Source of the DNA: a virus
Strand: one strand, 5' to 3'
Length of the DNA: 27,263 nt
IMG/VR virus record: IMGVR_UViG_3300030101_002525
Coordinates: 1 to 27,263 of that record
The notes beneath the pieces are model-generated. The model was not told where the DNA came from and made no database searches. It saw only the letters and a program-made list of their open reading frames with translations. Numbering within the stretch: position 1 is the stretch's first letter; every line of letters starts with the position of its first letter. The translations under genes were made by a program, and so were the position numbers. Of the stretch, positions 5,767 to 13,599 are shown in pieces.

Positions 5767-6336
5767 TTACCCTTTGTAATTGATGGCTTCGAGGAATGCG
5801 ATTTGTTGGTTGTTTGGCACTTTGCGCTCATAAACATTCATGTTTTGGAAATAGTTTCTAGTTGTCGGGTCAAGGTCGCTGCCTGTGTTTGTTTTGTACT
5901 CAGGGTAATCTTCCACATTGTCACACAAAAAATCAATTAATCGCTGCCTGTAAAACATGGCAATGTCTTGCGCACGCTCTAAGACTAATTTTAAATCTGC
6001 TATTGACGCGCTTGCGCCCTGTTCGCTGTCAGGCACAGTTATGCTGTTATTGCTAAAACGCAAACGCAGCACATAGCAAACTTCTACGAAGGCAAATTGA
6101 GTTAAGGCAGGGCAGATAAAATCGTCTAATAACGTTTTGTATTTAGCATTGCCCGCATCACTAATGCCGCTAACAATTAATTCCTTTAACTTTTTGTCAA
6201 GTTGTGTGCCAAGTGCAGGCAAAATGTGTCTGTCTTGCGCGATTGTAATTTGAGGATGCAATATGTTTTCGTCTACAGATGAGCCTAAAGGCGTGTCTCT
6301 TTTCAGTCTGTCTGCACTTATATATAAAGTTGCCAT
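5767..6336 (-). CDS. Head-tail connector-like protein (DUF6712-type)
   Basis: 189 aa. It follows the portal gene by 2 bases and begins with LYISADRLKRDTPLGSSVDE, then ILHPQITIAQDRHILPALGT, a helical core (DFICPALTQFAFVEVCYVLR) and a C-terminal helical segment AMFYRQRLIDFLCDNVEDYP. The pattern 'i...i..Aqd.hI.paLGt.l...l' is that of the small helical connector/adaptor proteins found next to portal and capsid genes in Bacteroidota phages. It probably forms the ring joining portal to tail. Called from pattern and position. Confidence 0.65.
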   Translation of the reverse strand: MATLYISADRLKRDTPLGSSVDENILHPQITIAQDRHILPALGTQLDKKLKELIVSGISDAGNAKYKTLLDDFICPALTQFAFVEVCYVLRLRFSNNSITVPDSEQGASASIADLKLVLERAQDIAMFYRQRLIDFLCDNVEDYPEYKTNTGSDLDPTTRNYFQNMNVYERKVPNNQQIAFLEAINYKG

Positions 6337-6338
6337 AG

Positions 6339-8345
6339 TTATTGTTTATCAATCATTGCTACTGACTCATCTCCTTTTTGCACAACATACGGGTTGTTAC
6401 CTACTCTATTCATTGTCGCGTCCCAATCCTCATACAATTCAGGCAAGCGGTCTACAACTGCTGGCTCGCCTTCAGGAGCAAAAATGTAAATATTTCTTTG
6501 CCAGCCGTGGTAACAATTCTTGCCTCCTGCAAATTCAAAAATGTCATATCTGCTAGAGCCGCTTTCTGCAAACTGACCGTTTTCGCCCGCTTCGCTCATG
6601 CTGCCATTTTCACCAATAGCTATGTCTTCATAGCGATATTGAACTCCGCTGTCAGACAATTCCATCATTTCTACGCAAAAGTCTCTGCTCTGACCAACAG
6701 GCGTTTTGTTGCTTGCTTTGTAATAACTGTAGCGCACAGCAAACAGATTACCTGAAGGGCTTATTACATCGCCCCAATCGCTACGCTCGTCAATGTTACT
6801 GTAGTCTTCCAAATTAAAATTGTATTTGTGCAGATGCAGTTGTCTGTCTTCTGTAATATCGTCTACTACTTCAGTTTTTAGCAAAACAAATTCCTTGCTT
6901 ACAGGCGCATGTTTGTGCGCTAAATGCTTTAACCACTTTTGACTGTCGTCTAAACTAATTCTAGACACACTTAACTGTTGTTCAGCAACGGCAGCATCTT
7001 GCAATTCATCTTGGCTGTCCTCCTCTACAACTTTTTGTATTGCGCTAATGCCTTCTGTAAACAAAGCGTCGGCAACATCAGGCGCAAATTGTAACATCTG
7101 TACAAGGAATACTTTGGCTTGCTCTTCTGTCAGTATGCCCTCTTGCACTTTGACTATTACCTCTACCGCGCTTTGTATTTGTGCGCCGTTGTAAGAAGCA
7201 TCTTTAGTAGCTATATCCTCACTCATCGTCATCTCTTCGACAAACAAGAATGATGCTGGTTGTAATTTTTTAAAGTACAACGGCAGTGTAATGTTCATTG
7301 CACTAAGCATAGGTTGAATACCACGCAACAATACCTCTTGCATTGGTCTCACAACAGTATTATGAAACAACTCGTACGACTCTTTCATTTCGTCGGCATT
7401 GCTGCCGAAGCCGCCGCCTTCTGTGCGCAATCCAAACAACAAAGGGCTAGTTACTCTATGTGACGTAAGCACCCTAGTAGTTATTTCACTGCTCATAAAA
7501 GCGTAAGTTTTCTGCGGGTCAGTAGGCGACAAACTTTCAAACGTTGGTGCGTTTTCGGCACTGTCATTAAACGTCATTAAGAATTTGCCAGCATTTGTAC
7601 TGCCTCCAAATTTGTCATATATGAGTTGTTCCATGCGCCTGCGCTCCTCATCTGTCGGCACACCGTTGTTGAAGGAAATAAGCATTGACGGAAACAAGCC
7701 TGACTGCAAATTAGCTGCGTGAAATTCTGCTATTCTTTTATCACATTCTACCCAACTTACGCCGCCTATGTAATCAGGCAAGCCGTAAAAAAAAGATGTT
7801 GGATTGTACAGTTTAATTTGCACTAATTGACTTGCTGCTGTTCTGTCTTGTGTGCTAAATGCAGGTATAGCTTGTGGGATGTACTTGTTCGTTTGTGACC
7901 AATCTGCACTGTGATAAAATACTTTTACCTCGTCGTCATCATTTGCCTTACCTGCTCGTATGCTAGCTGCGGGCATGTGATGTATCTCAGCAATACTTGT
8001 TCTGTCTTGACTCCAAATAGGATTTAGATAACACTGTCCGTATAGTTTTAAATCCAGCGCGGCACGTTTTAGACATGAGCCGTCGCCAAACATTTGTTGC
8101 AGTCTAAGCCATTGGTCGATGTGTGCGTCTTTTGTGCTGCTGTCTAGACCATGCCCGTATATCATGTCGCTCACACCTTTTACAATAGCGTTGTGCATGC
8201 CGCTGCCTAGCATTAAACTTTCTAGGTAAAACGGGTACATGTTGTCTTCGCCCATCGTTACCCAATCATTTACTGTGTCCTCCTTGAATACAGGAATGTT
8301 TGACGACGAATAGTCAAACATGTTAAAATTAAATTTTTTACTCAT
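6339..8345 (-). CDS. Portal protein with extra C-terminal domain
   Basis: 668 aa, long for a portal. Residues ~1-430 carry portal features: VNDWVTMGEDNMYPFYLESL, GSGMHNAIVKGVSDMIYG, ALDLKLYGQCYLNPIW, IAEIHHMPAASIR, FYGLPDYIGGVSWVE, TSHRVTSPLLFGLR, GGGFGSNADEMKESYELFHN. Residues ~470-668 add a separate module with SRDFCVEMMEL, RYEDIAIGENGS, YDIFEFAGGKNCYHGWQRNI. A similar Cys/'GGxxCxHxWxR' module occurs in capsid-locus proteins of Bacteroidota phages. The portal dodecamer is the DNA entry gate; the role of the C-terminal module is unknown. Unusually, this gene follows the capsid and tail-tube genes. Confidence 0.85.
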   Translation of the reverse strand: MSKKFNFNMFDYSSSNIPVFKEDTVNDWVTMGEDNMYPFYLESLMLGSGMHNAIVKGVSDMIYGHGLDSSTKDAHIDQWLRLQQMFGDGSCLKRAALDLKLYGQCYLNPIWSQDRTSIAEIHHMPAASIRAGKANDDDEVKVFYHSADWSQTNKYIPQAIPAFSTQDRTAASQLVQIKLYNPTSFFYGLPDYIGGVSWVECDKRIAEFHAANLQSGLFPSMLISFNNGVPTDEERRRMEQLIYDKFGGSTNAGKFLMTFNDSAENAPTFESLSPTDPQKTYAFMSSEITTRVLTSHRVTSPLLFGLRTEGGGFGSNADEMKESYELFHNTVVRPMQEVLLRGIQPMLSAMNITLPLYFKKLQPASFLFVEEMTMSEDIATKDASYNGAQIQSAVEVIVKVQEGILTEEQAKVFLVQMLQFAPDVADALFTEGISAIQKVVEEDSQDELQDAAVAEQQLSVSRISLDDSQKWLKHLAHKHAPVSKEFVLLKTEVVDDITEDRQLHLHKYNFNLEDYSNIDERSDWGDVISPSGNLFAVRYSYYKASNKTPVGQSRDFCVEMMELSDSGVQYRYEDIAIGENGSMSEAGENGQFAESGSSRYDIFEFAGGKNCYHGWQRNIYIFAPEGEPAVVDRLPELYEDWDATMNRVGNNPYVVQKGDESVAMIDKQ

Positions 8346-8692
8346 CCCTTATATACCGTGTCTGTGTCGTTAGTAAGATGCTCATTGTATTGCTGATTGA
8401 CAGGAGCATTCGTAGTAGGACTAATGTAACATAGTTGTGTAGTGCGCAAGACATCGTTGACAGTAATTTGTAACACATACATTCCAATAGCAAGATTTGT
8501 ACAATCAAGGCCAAAGGATTTTACTGCTCTCCCGTTATTGTCGTTTCCAACATGTACAGTACCTGTAAATCTAGTGCTTACATCAGTCATTTGGTTAACA
8601 AATGTGTATTGCAAAACGTCGCTTGCAGTAACACCGTTTTCTCCTAAATGAGCAAACACACGTTGGTTGGTTGTCTGCTGTAGTTGTACCAT
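8342..8692 (-). CDS. Small beta-rich virion-associated protein
   Basis: 116 aa, with alternating beta-like segments (VLQYTFVNQMTDVSTRFTGT, KSFGLDCTNLAIGMYVLQIT, VNDVLRTTQLCYIS) that suggest an Ig-like or BppU-like N-terminal fibre fold ('l..G.y.l.itvn...r..q.cYi'). It lies between a terminator (8718-8740) and the portal, whose ATG overlaps its stop. A head decoration or connector is possible; no firm family. Confidence 0.5.
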   Translation of the reverse strand: MVQLQQTTNQRVFAHLGENGVTASDVLQYTFVNQMTDVSTRFTGTVHVGNDNNGRAVKSFGLDCTNLAIGMYVLQITVNDVLRTTQLCYISPTTNAPVNQQYNEHLTNDTDTVYKG

Positions 8693-8710
8693 GTATTATT
8701 CAATATAAAA

Positions 8711-8740
8711 AAATAAAAAAGGGGACGTTTTGTCCCCTTT
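8711..8740 (-). terminator. Intrinsic terminator after the tail tube-like genes
   Basis: On the minus strand AAAGGGGAC, loop AAAAC, GTCCCCTTT and then TTTATTTTTTT. A perfect 9-bp stem with a long T-rich tail. It lies 30-odd bases after the second tail tube-like gene and 20 bases before the ATG of the next gene. No promoter fits in that space, so portal and lysis genes are probably expressed by read-through, which would make capsid and tube transcripts more abundant than portal transcripts. Confidence 0.85.
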
Positions 8741-8772
8741 CTCTTGTCACTCTAAAACCAATCTCAATACCC

Positions 8773-9339
8773 TTACGAAGATACAGTAATGTTTGCAAAG
8801 TTTTCAAAAGGCGCAGTGTTGCTGCCGCCTGACGAAGACGATACCATTGTAAAAAATGGAACAGTCTCTTTGCCAACAAAATCTACTGTAAATCCATTAG
8901 CGTCACCAAAATTTTGTCCAGTAGTCATTTGACCAACTGTTACGTCCATCCCATTTGTTGCGCCTAACAAAATCAATTGTCCTTGATTGTCTTCAACAAT
9001 AATGTTAGGGCTGCCGTATGCTAGCATTTTGACTTGATTAGCTTGGTCTTGCGTCAACTTGTTAAAGGTTAACGACAACGTTTGCTCAAAAAATCTAGTG
9101 CCAGTGGCAGGGGCAGCGTTTACACTAATACTCAGGCCAGCCGCTTCTCTACGTGTTTCAAAATGAAAAACAGTTAAAGCACCTGTAGCAGTAATAACAT
9201 TTTCACTTGCACCAGTTCCAACAACTGTCCCAGTAGCAGAGATAATGTCACTGTAATTAGCAATGTAAACACCTTTGATACCGCCTACTGCATCTTTGCA
9301 ATTGTCGCTCGCGCGACCTTCATTAATTAAACAACTCAT
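8773..9339 (-). CDS. Tail tube-like protein, paralogue 2
   Basis: 188 aa, clearly related to the preceding gene: both share a start of the form 'MxC.I..GR...CKDA.GGIKGVYI.NYSD', a FxxRREAxx(L/S) strand, GTxFFEQ, a KLTQ.(D/A)AN helix, IIVEDNQGxLILLG.TNGMDVT and a final FxG.E..PFFT(M/L)V with SSGG. The IIVEDNQG/GMDVTxG segment and beta-rich nature fit a major tail tube/tail structural fold common in Bacteroidota phages. Its ATG overlaps the stop of paralogue 1. Whether both polymerise in the tube, or one is a minor or terminal component, cannot be told from sequence. Confidence 0.7.
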   Translation of the reverse strand: MSCLINEGRASDNCKDAVGGIKGVYIANYSDIISATGTVVGTGASENVITATGALTVFHFETRREAAGLSISVNAAPATGTRFFEQTLSLTFNKLTQDQANQVKMLAYGSPNIIVEDNQGQLILLGATNGMDVTVGQMTTGQNFGDANGFTVDFVGKETVPFFTMVSSSSGGSNTAPFENFANITVSS

Positions 9340-9905
9340 GATGGGTCAATATCAATATGTGGAAACGCAGTAAAAGGAACAGTGCCACCCGACGATGTGC
9401 CAACTAAAGTAAAGAAAGGCTCAATCTCACGACCAGTGAAGGTCAAAGACATGCCATTCAAATCACTAAAGGCTTTGCCTGTCTCGAACGTGCCGCCAGT
9501 AACATCCATACCGTTAGTGTGACCTAACAAGATAAGGTTGCCTTGATTGTCTTCCACAATAATTTGTGGACGACCAGCCGCTAGCTTAGACAAATTGTTG
9601 GCATCACTTTGCGTTAGCTTAGTGAATGTACAAGTAAACACCTGCTCAAAAAAAGTAGTGCCTGTTGTCACATCAGACTGCGTGTCTACAGTAAGGCTAG
9701 CCATTTCACGACGAATAGCAAACTTAAATACGTCGTATTCTTCGCCTCCACCTGAGCCGCCAAGCGTTTGTATAACGTTAGCAGCCGTCGCTCCATAGCC
9801 TGTAAAATTAGCCGTGTCCGAATAATTGTGAATGTAAACTCCCTTAATGCCGCCTGTAGCGTCCTTACAACTGACGCTTCTGCCGCTTGAAATAGTACAA
9901 GGCAT
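9336..9905 (-). CDS. Tail tube-like protein, paralogue 1
   Basis: 189 aa, directly after the major capsid gene. It carries SCKDATGGIKGVYIHNYSD, FKFAIRREMASLTVD, TTFFEQVFTCTFTKLTQSDA, PQIIVEDNQGNLILLGHTNG, MDVTGGTFETGKAFSDLNGM and FTGREIEPFFTLVGTSSGG. High similarity to the following gene over the whole length shows tandem duplication. No other tail tube candidate is present, yet a tape measure, tail terminator-like protein and chaperone exist, so one or both copies likely form the tail tube. Confidence 0.72.
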   Translation of the reverse strand: MPCTISSGRSVSCKDATGGIKGVYIHNYSDTANFTGYGATAANVIQTLGGSGGGEEYDVFKFAIRREMASLTVDTQSDVTTGTTFFEQVFTCTFTKLTQSDANNLSKLAAGRPQIIVEDNQGNLILLGHTNGMDVTGGTFETGKAFSDLNGMSLTFTGREIEPFFTLVGTSSGGTVPFTAFPHIDIDPS

Positions 9906-9926
9906 GTGTTCAGTTTTTTAAGTTAA

Positions 9927-10997
9927 TTACGCTGGCAAAATAGTGCCAAGAGTGCCTACAATAACGTCTTGTGCTACGCCAACTTGCATGCCAAGTCCAA
10001 AACGCATTGTCACACCGACGTTATCTGAGCCGTCATATTGGTAAAACGGAATGTATTGTGCAACAGTGTAATCTGTATTAAGGTTAGACCCAACAACAAG
10101 ATTTTCTGTTTGTGCTGCAATCACGCAATCCGCAGGCATTCCAGGGCAAGTCAAAACAGGCACGCCCAAATAATTCAAGTTGTCAATGGCTTGATTTGTA
10201 GCCTGACCGTTAATGCCTTGACCATTGGAACGTACTGTTGTTGCACCGTCATGAGACACCGCACCGCCAGCACCAGCCAGTGCCTGACGATACAAAGCGG
10301 CAGTCTTAGGATTAACGTAAAGCGAAAAATCAGGCTTTGACAACAAAGCACTGCGGTCTGTTGCCGCCTTGTCATAGACTTTGCCCATCTCTGCAATAAC
10401 ATTCTCAGCAGTAATTGTAGAAATAGTTGCTCCTAATGTGCCTGATGCGCCGACAGCTAATGCACCAGCAGCCAAACCATTGCGGTCAAAGGTTCCGTCA
10501 TTAGACAGAAAACCAGCGCCACCAACAGCACCGCCTCGCCAAATTAGATTTTCTACACCCTCTGCTACCTTACCAGCAACAGTAGCAATAACAAAATTGC
10601 GGAACTCAGGAGCAGCCCAATCTGTAGCATTACGCGCTCCTACCTGCCCCATCCATGTAGGCAAAATTTCAGCACGACAAAGTTTTTCGTTAACCTTCAA
10701 ATCGCTAAGAGTCAACACGCTTTCTGTCAATGCTACACTATCCTCATCATTGAAACCACATGCGCCTGCGCCACCGTCTTGAATAACGTCGTCAGCAATA
10801 GTTGTAATAGACAAGACTGCTTTGCTGCGAATCCCATCAATTTGACGCACATAGTTTTTAGCTAGTGTATCTGCCGCTTTTACAGCAGGGGTCAAATAAG
10901 GTGTAGCTAGTTCACCTGCATACGTGTTGTCGGTGACTGTTGGGTTAGTGAACGCACGACGTTTTGCCCTGCTATTCATCATATCATATTTACTCAT
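9927..10997 (-). CDS. Major capsid protein (HK97-fold)
   Basis: 356 aa. It has the arrangement of Bacteroidota phage capsid proteins without a long N-terminal delta domain: a basic start (SRAKRRAFTNPT), KAADTLAKNYVRQIDGIRSK, a surface loop with Gly/Ala/Asp, LTLSDLKVNEKLCRAEILPT, a helix ATDWAAPEFRNFVIATVAGK, many Gly/Ala segments, FSLYVNPKTAALYRQALAGA, LGVPVLTCPGMPADCVIAAQ and a C-terminal beta end (FGLGMQVGVAQDVIVGTLGT). Gly/Ala-rich composition, size and location next to tail tube and scaffold-like genes support the call. Start overlaps the upstream stop (ATGA). Confidence 0.85.
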   Translation of the reverse strand: MSKYDMMNSRAKRRAFTNPTVTDNTYAGELATPYLTPAVKAADTLAKNYVRQIDGIRSKAVLSITTIADDVIQDGGAGACGFNDEDSVALTESVLTLSDLKVNEKLCRAEILPTWMGQVGARNATDWAAPEFRNFVIATVAGKVAEGVENLIWRGGAVGGAGFLSNDGTFDRNGLAAGALAVGASGTLGATISTITAENVIAEMGKVYDKAATDRSALLSKPDFSLYVNPKTAALYRQALAGAGGAVSHDGATTVRSNGQGINGQATNQAIDNLNYLGVPVLTCPGMPADCVIAAQTENLVVGSNLNTDYTVAQYIPFYQYDGSDNVGVTMRFGLGMQVGVAQDVIVGTLGTILPA

Positions 10998-11575
10998 TTT
11001 GTAAACATATTTTTCATCATTTCAAATGCACGCTGTTTTGGCGACCCGTGGAAAGGTGCGCTAGGCATAGCGTTTTGTGCCTCATTTTGCAGCGGGTTGT
11101 TAGACAACTTGCTAGCTGCTGGCGCATTATTCAATGCTGCCAACTCTTTACGCATTGCTGCAATTTCTTTGCGCTGACGTGCAATAATGCTTCGCTCAGT
11201 AGACAATTTTGTTCGGCCTTGCACTTGAGTTCTGCGACGATTGCGACGCGCTTCCATTGCGCTCATTCGCGAACGGCGACGACGGCGCATTTTCATTTTG
11301 TCATCGTCATCGTGCATGCGCGAACGACGGCGACCACGCATTTTCTTTTTGCGACCATAACCCATGTTACGGCGTTGACGTCTTGCCTCGACAGCTACAG
11401 GCTCTTCTGCCTCTGCTGTAGCGGGATTAGCTTTAATTAAATCCATCGCCATTGTGTGTACGGCTTCTGCCTGTTCAGCACTTAGGCCCATAGCCGTTAG
11501 TGCCTCGACCAACGCGGTGTGCTGGTCGGTTGCTGCTTCGTTGTCAGCCTCTTCAAATTTTTGTTTTTTCAACAT
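10994..11575 (-). CDS. Arg-rich capsid-associated protein (possible scaffold or internal head protein)
   Basis: 193 aa just upstream of the capsid gene. Three parts: residues ~1-62 acidic and helical (EADNEAATDQHTALVEALTA, GLSAEQAEAVHTMAMDLIKA); residues ~63-120 extremely Arg/Lys/Met-rich (GRKKKMRGRRRSR, MKMRRRRRSRM, EARRNRRRTQ); residues ~120-155 a charged helix (STERSIIARQRKEIAAMRKE) like a coiled coil. The C-terminus is Asn/Pro-rich and ends KQRAFEMMKNMFTK. Helical content and position fit a scaffolding protein; the basic tract resembles nucleic-acid condensing proteins and is unusual for a scaffold. Both roles are inference. Confidence 0.6.
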   Translation of the reverse strand: MLKKQKFEEADNEAATDQHTALVEALTAMGLSAEQAEAVHTMAMDLIKANPATAEAEEPVAVEARRQRRNMGYGRKKKMRGRRRSRMHDDDDKMKMRRRRRSRMSAMEARRNRRRTQVQGRTKLSTERSIIARQRKEIAAMRKELAALNNAPAASKLSNNPLQNEAQNAMPSAPFHGSPKQRAFEMMKNMFTK

Positions 11576-11627
11576 TAGAATAATTATTTAAGAACAATAA
11601 AAGTTTTTGTGTCGCTTGTATTACTGT

Positions 11628-12353
11628 TTAATGTGACCACCAAATACAGCCATGAATTTCTGTGTATTCATACTCTAAGTCACGCGCGAATTTTTTGTAA
11701 TCAAAGTAAAGAGACATGTTGTCACCAACTGCTTCTCGCAAATCGCCTACGACATCGTAAATAAACCACTCTGCAACGTCCTCATCTCGTTCGTCGTACT
11801 TGTCCTCGTAAGCCTGCATAGCCTCCTCTTCGCTGTCAAATCGGTCTTCCCAATCGTCTAGGTAATAGCTGTACAAAAAATCAACTTTTAACTCATTACC
11901 AAAACTGATAAAATTAAAATAGTTTTCTGCTTGCTCATTTGTAGGGCCACCTTGGTCATCAATAATACTATAGGCATAGTCTAACATGTTGTCGTATTTG
12001 CCCATAAAAGCCTCCTCTAAATAATCTGCACCTGTAGCGGAACCAAAGTGTTCTGACACATCAATAATTTCGCTGCTGTCCAAACCAATTTCGTCTGCAA
12101 ATTCAAACAACTCTTTGAGCAATTCCCAATTATCTTTATTAATGCCAACGGCATCAGTACAGTAACTGTTTATGCCGTCGCTGTCAGCAAACTCCCACTC
12201 CTCGACACCTTGTTCTAACGCTGGTTCAAGATGGTCTTCTTGCAATACATCTAGGTAATCACTATACGTTCTATAAGCAAACGGATAAATGTAAAATCCT
12301 AGATTGTCGTAATTGCGGTCATACGGCGTTAGGTATATGTAAATGCTTTCCAT
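11628..12353 (-). CDS. ArdA-like antirestriction (DNA-mimic) protein
   Basis: 241 aa with about 60 Asp/Glu against about 13 Lys/Arg. ArdA features in order: an N-terminal beta start (ESIYIYLTPYDRNYDNLGFY), a middle with VEEWEFADSDG, LLKELFEFADEIGLDSSEII, EAFMGKYDNMLDYAYSIIDD and a C-terminal domain ending LYFDYKKFARDLEYEYTEIH followed by GCIWWSH. The 'yFDY..fArdLe.ey..i.g.iw' ending and 'F.GkYdn..dyA' motif are characteristic of ArdA. ArdA dimers mimic bent B-DNA and block type I restriction enzymes. It is the last gene of a run of small acidic proteins inside the late operon. Slightly longer than the usual ~165-190 aa. Confidence 0.82.
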   Translation of the reverse strand: MESIYIYLTPYDRNYDNLGFYIYPFAYRTYSDYLDVLQEDHLEPALEQGVEEWEFADSDGINSYCTDAVGINKDNWELLKELFEFADEIGLDSSEIIDVSEHFGSATGADYLEEAFMGKYDNMLDYAYSIIDDQGGPTNEQAENYFNFISFGNELKVDFLYSYYLDDWEDRFDSEEEAMQAYEDKYDERDEDVAEWFIYDVVGDLREAVGDNMSLYFDYKKFARDLEYEYTEIHGCIWWSH

Positions 12354-12354
12354 G

Positions 12355-12573
12355 TTAAATATCAGTGTATTTAAAATCGTAATTTGCTTCTGACAGCAAA
12401 GACGCTATTTCGTTTAATTCTGTTTCCATAAAACCAAAAGTGTAATACACATCAATAACTACATCATTTCCTGATTGCCACACCTCCAAATCAAGAGATG
12501 TGACGTTATCTATCATTTCAAAAATGCGTTGTGCCTGTGCTGTCTCTACGACTATTTGTGCTTCTAGTCTCAT
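12355..12573 (-). CDS. Small acidic hypothetical protein of the ArdA island (a)
   Basis: 72 aa; about 14 acidic against 3 basic residues. Alternating beta/helix (RLEAQIVVETAQAQRIFEMI, DNVTSLDLEVWQSGNDVVID, VYYTFGFMETELNEIASLLS) gives a ferredoxin-like beta-alpha-beta impression. Ends one base before the ArdA start. Upstream the 30-base gap holds a degenerate version of the island leader (AAACAACAACAATTCG, 12590-12605) displaced from the ATG by about 18 bases. Function unknown. Confidence 0.6.
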   Translation of the reverse strand: MRLEAQIVVETAQAQRIFEMIDNVTSLDLEVWQSGNDVVIDVYYTFGFMETELNEIASLLSEANYDFKYTDI

Positions 12574-12602
12574 GTGATGTTTGTAACTCGAATTGTTGTT
12601 GT

Positions 12603-12842
12603 TTAGATAGGGTACATATCTGCAAGCGTCAAACCATAATAGTTCACAACCTCGCGCACTTCATCTTTGAGTTCATTTTCATTCATTCCCCTTACAGCAA
12701 TCAATTCAAACGTATAGCCGTGTGTCCCCATTGTTGAGTCAATATATCCGAGTTCAATCATGTCTTCAATCAAATCCATGTACTCGCTTTCGTTGGTTGG
12801 CTGTCTGCGAGGGGTTGTAATAATGCATTCGTAGGCGTACAT
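12603..12842 (-). CDS. Small acidic hypothetical protein of the ArdA island (b)
   Basis: 79 aa, about 15 acidic against 5 basic. Starts MYAYECIITTPRRQPTNESE, then a helix YMDLIEDMIELGYIDSTMG, a beta turn HGYTFELIAVRGM and a C-terminal helix ENELKDEVREVVNYYGLTLA. Not recognised. The start codon is embedded in the island leader (TAAACCACAACAATATG), which also holds the stop codon of the upstream gene. Confidence 0.62.
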   Translation of the reverse strand: MYAYECIITTPRRQPTNESEYMDLIEDMIELGYIDSTMGTHGYTFELIAVRGMNENELKDEVREVVNYYGLTLADMYPI

Positions 12843-12853
12843 ATTGTTGTGGT

Positions 12854-13111
12854 TTAGCCAAATGACACTACGTCAAGCAACTCGTAAAGCATATTGTCCA
12901 GCAATGACTTTGCCTCGCCTCTCGCGTTTCCAAAAATGTCAATGCGAATTATGCGCAACAGTTCTAAAAAATCTTGTTCTCCGTATTTGTCGTCAATAGC
13001 CTCAATAACCATGTCAACGGCTTCATCAAATGCTCCGCTTGTGTTTATGCCCATGCTGTAAGCGTCGGCCATGTAGTCTGTAACTACGTCTTCCAGTTTA
13101 TTGTAATTCAT
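12854..13111 (-). CDS. Small acidic hypothetical protein of the ArdA island (c)
   Basis: 85 aa from the ATG at 13111 (MNYNKLEDVVTDYM). The frame is open to an ATG at 13156, but the internal ATG is preceded by the island leader TAACCACAACGATATG, as in its neighbours, and the longer form would overlap the preceding gene, so I choose 13111. Helical and acidic: SGAFDEAVDMVIEAIDDKYG, EQDFLELLRIIRIDIFGN, LLDNMLYELLDVVSFG; about 18 acidic against 6 basic residues. No family recognised. Confidence 0.62.
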   Translation of the reverse strand: MNYNKLEDVVTDYMADAYSMGINTSGAFDEAVDMVIEAIDDKYGEQDFLELLRIIRIDIFGNARGEAKSLLDNMLYELLDVVSFG

Positions 13112-13121
13112 ATCGTTGTGG

Positions 13122-13349
13122 TTAGTATGGAAGCACAATGAAAGCAATGCCCGCATTTTCCCACTCTAAATAGGCATCATAATCGTCCATCACGTCTTGC
13201 AGGTCGCGCGAAACATAGGGGTCGTCTTGGAAAGGAGGGTAGTATTCAAGATTGTCGCTTGACTCTGCGCTAACCATGACCTCATCACTACCTGCGTCAA
13301 GGACTTCAACACCAATTCTTTCAAGGTCTCTAATAAGTTTATCAATCAT
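13122..13349 (-). CDS. Small acidic hypothetical protein of the ArdA island (d)
   Basis: 75 aa with 19 Asp/Glu and 4 Lys/Arg. Opens MIDKLIRDLERIGVEVLDAG, then SDEVMVSAESSDNLEYY, FQDDPYVSRDLQDVMDDYDA and a C-terminus YLEWENAGIAFIVLPY. The repeated Asp and amphipathic helices resemble DNA-mimic proteins in composition. Start codon embedded in the leader variant TAAACCACAACGACATG. Function unknown. Confidence 0.62.
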   Translation of the reverse strand: MIDKLIRDLERIGVEVLDAGSDEVMVSAESSDNLEYYPPFQDDPYVSRDLQDVMDDYDAYLEWENAGIAFIVLPY

Positions 13350-13360
13350 GTCGTTGTGGT

Positions 13361-13588
13361 TTACTCTCCGTAATAGTGAATTACAACATCGTTATAATCG
13401 CTTACTTCTAAGAAAATGTCATACTCGTATTCAATATCCTCCATCGCGTCGTAAGCGTTAGCAACCTGACCGCCCATAACCTCAATAAAGTTTACCCACG
13501 TATCAATAATAAGAGTCTCCCCTTTGTCGTAGGCTTTTTGAATTTGTCGGACATCGTAGTAGTCCTCAAATGTTTGTATATAATTCAT
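13361..13588 (-). CDS. Small acidic hypothetical protein of the ArdA island (e)
   Basis: 75 aa, about 17 acidic against 3 basic, with many Tyr. Segments: MNYIQTFEDYYDVRQIQKAY, GETLIIDTWVNFIEVMGGQV, ANAYDAMEDIEYEYDIFLEV, SDYNDVVIHYYGE. The start lies in the exact island leader TAAACCACAACGATATG. Not recognised; composition resembles a DNA mimic, which is inference only. Confidence 0.62.
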   Translation of the reverse strand: MNYIQTFEDYYDVRQIQKAYDKGETLIIDTWVNFIEVMGGQVANAYDAMEDIEYEYDIFLEVSDYNDVVIHYYGE

Positions 13589-13599
13589 ATCGTTGTGGT

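Noticed and set aside
10381-10782. 133-aa plus-strand ORF opposite the capsid gene
   Set aside because: Shadow of the Ala/Gly-rich capsid frame; no promoter or neighbours on that strand.
12570-12605. An eighth island leader before the gene starting at 12573
   Set aside because: The A/C-rich part (AAACAACAACAAT) is present after the stop, but it is about 18 bases from the ATG and lacks GATATG, so it is only a degenerate or displaced copy.
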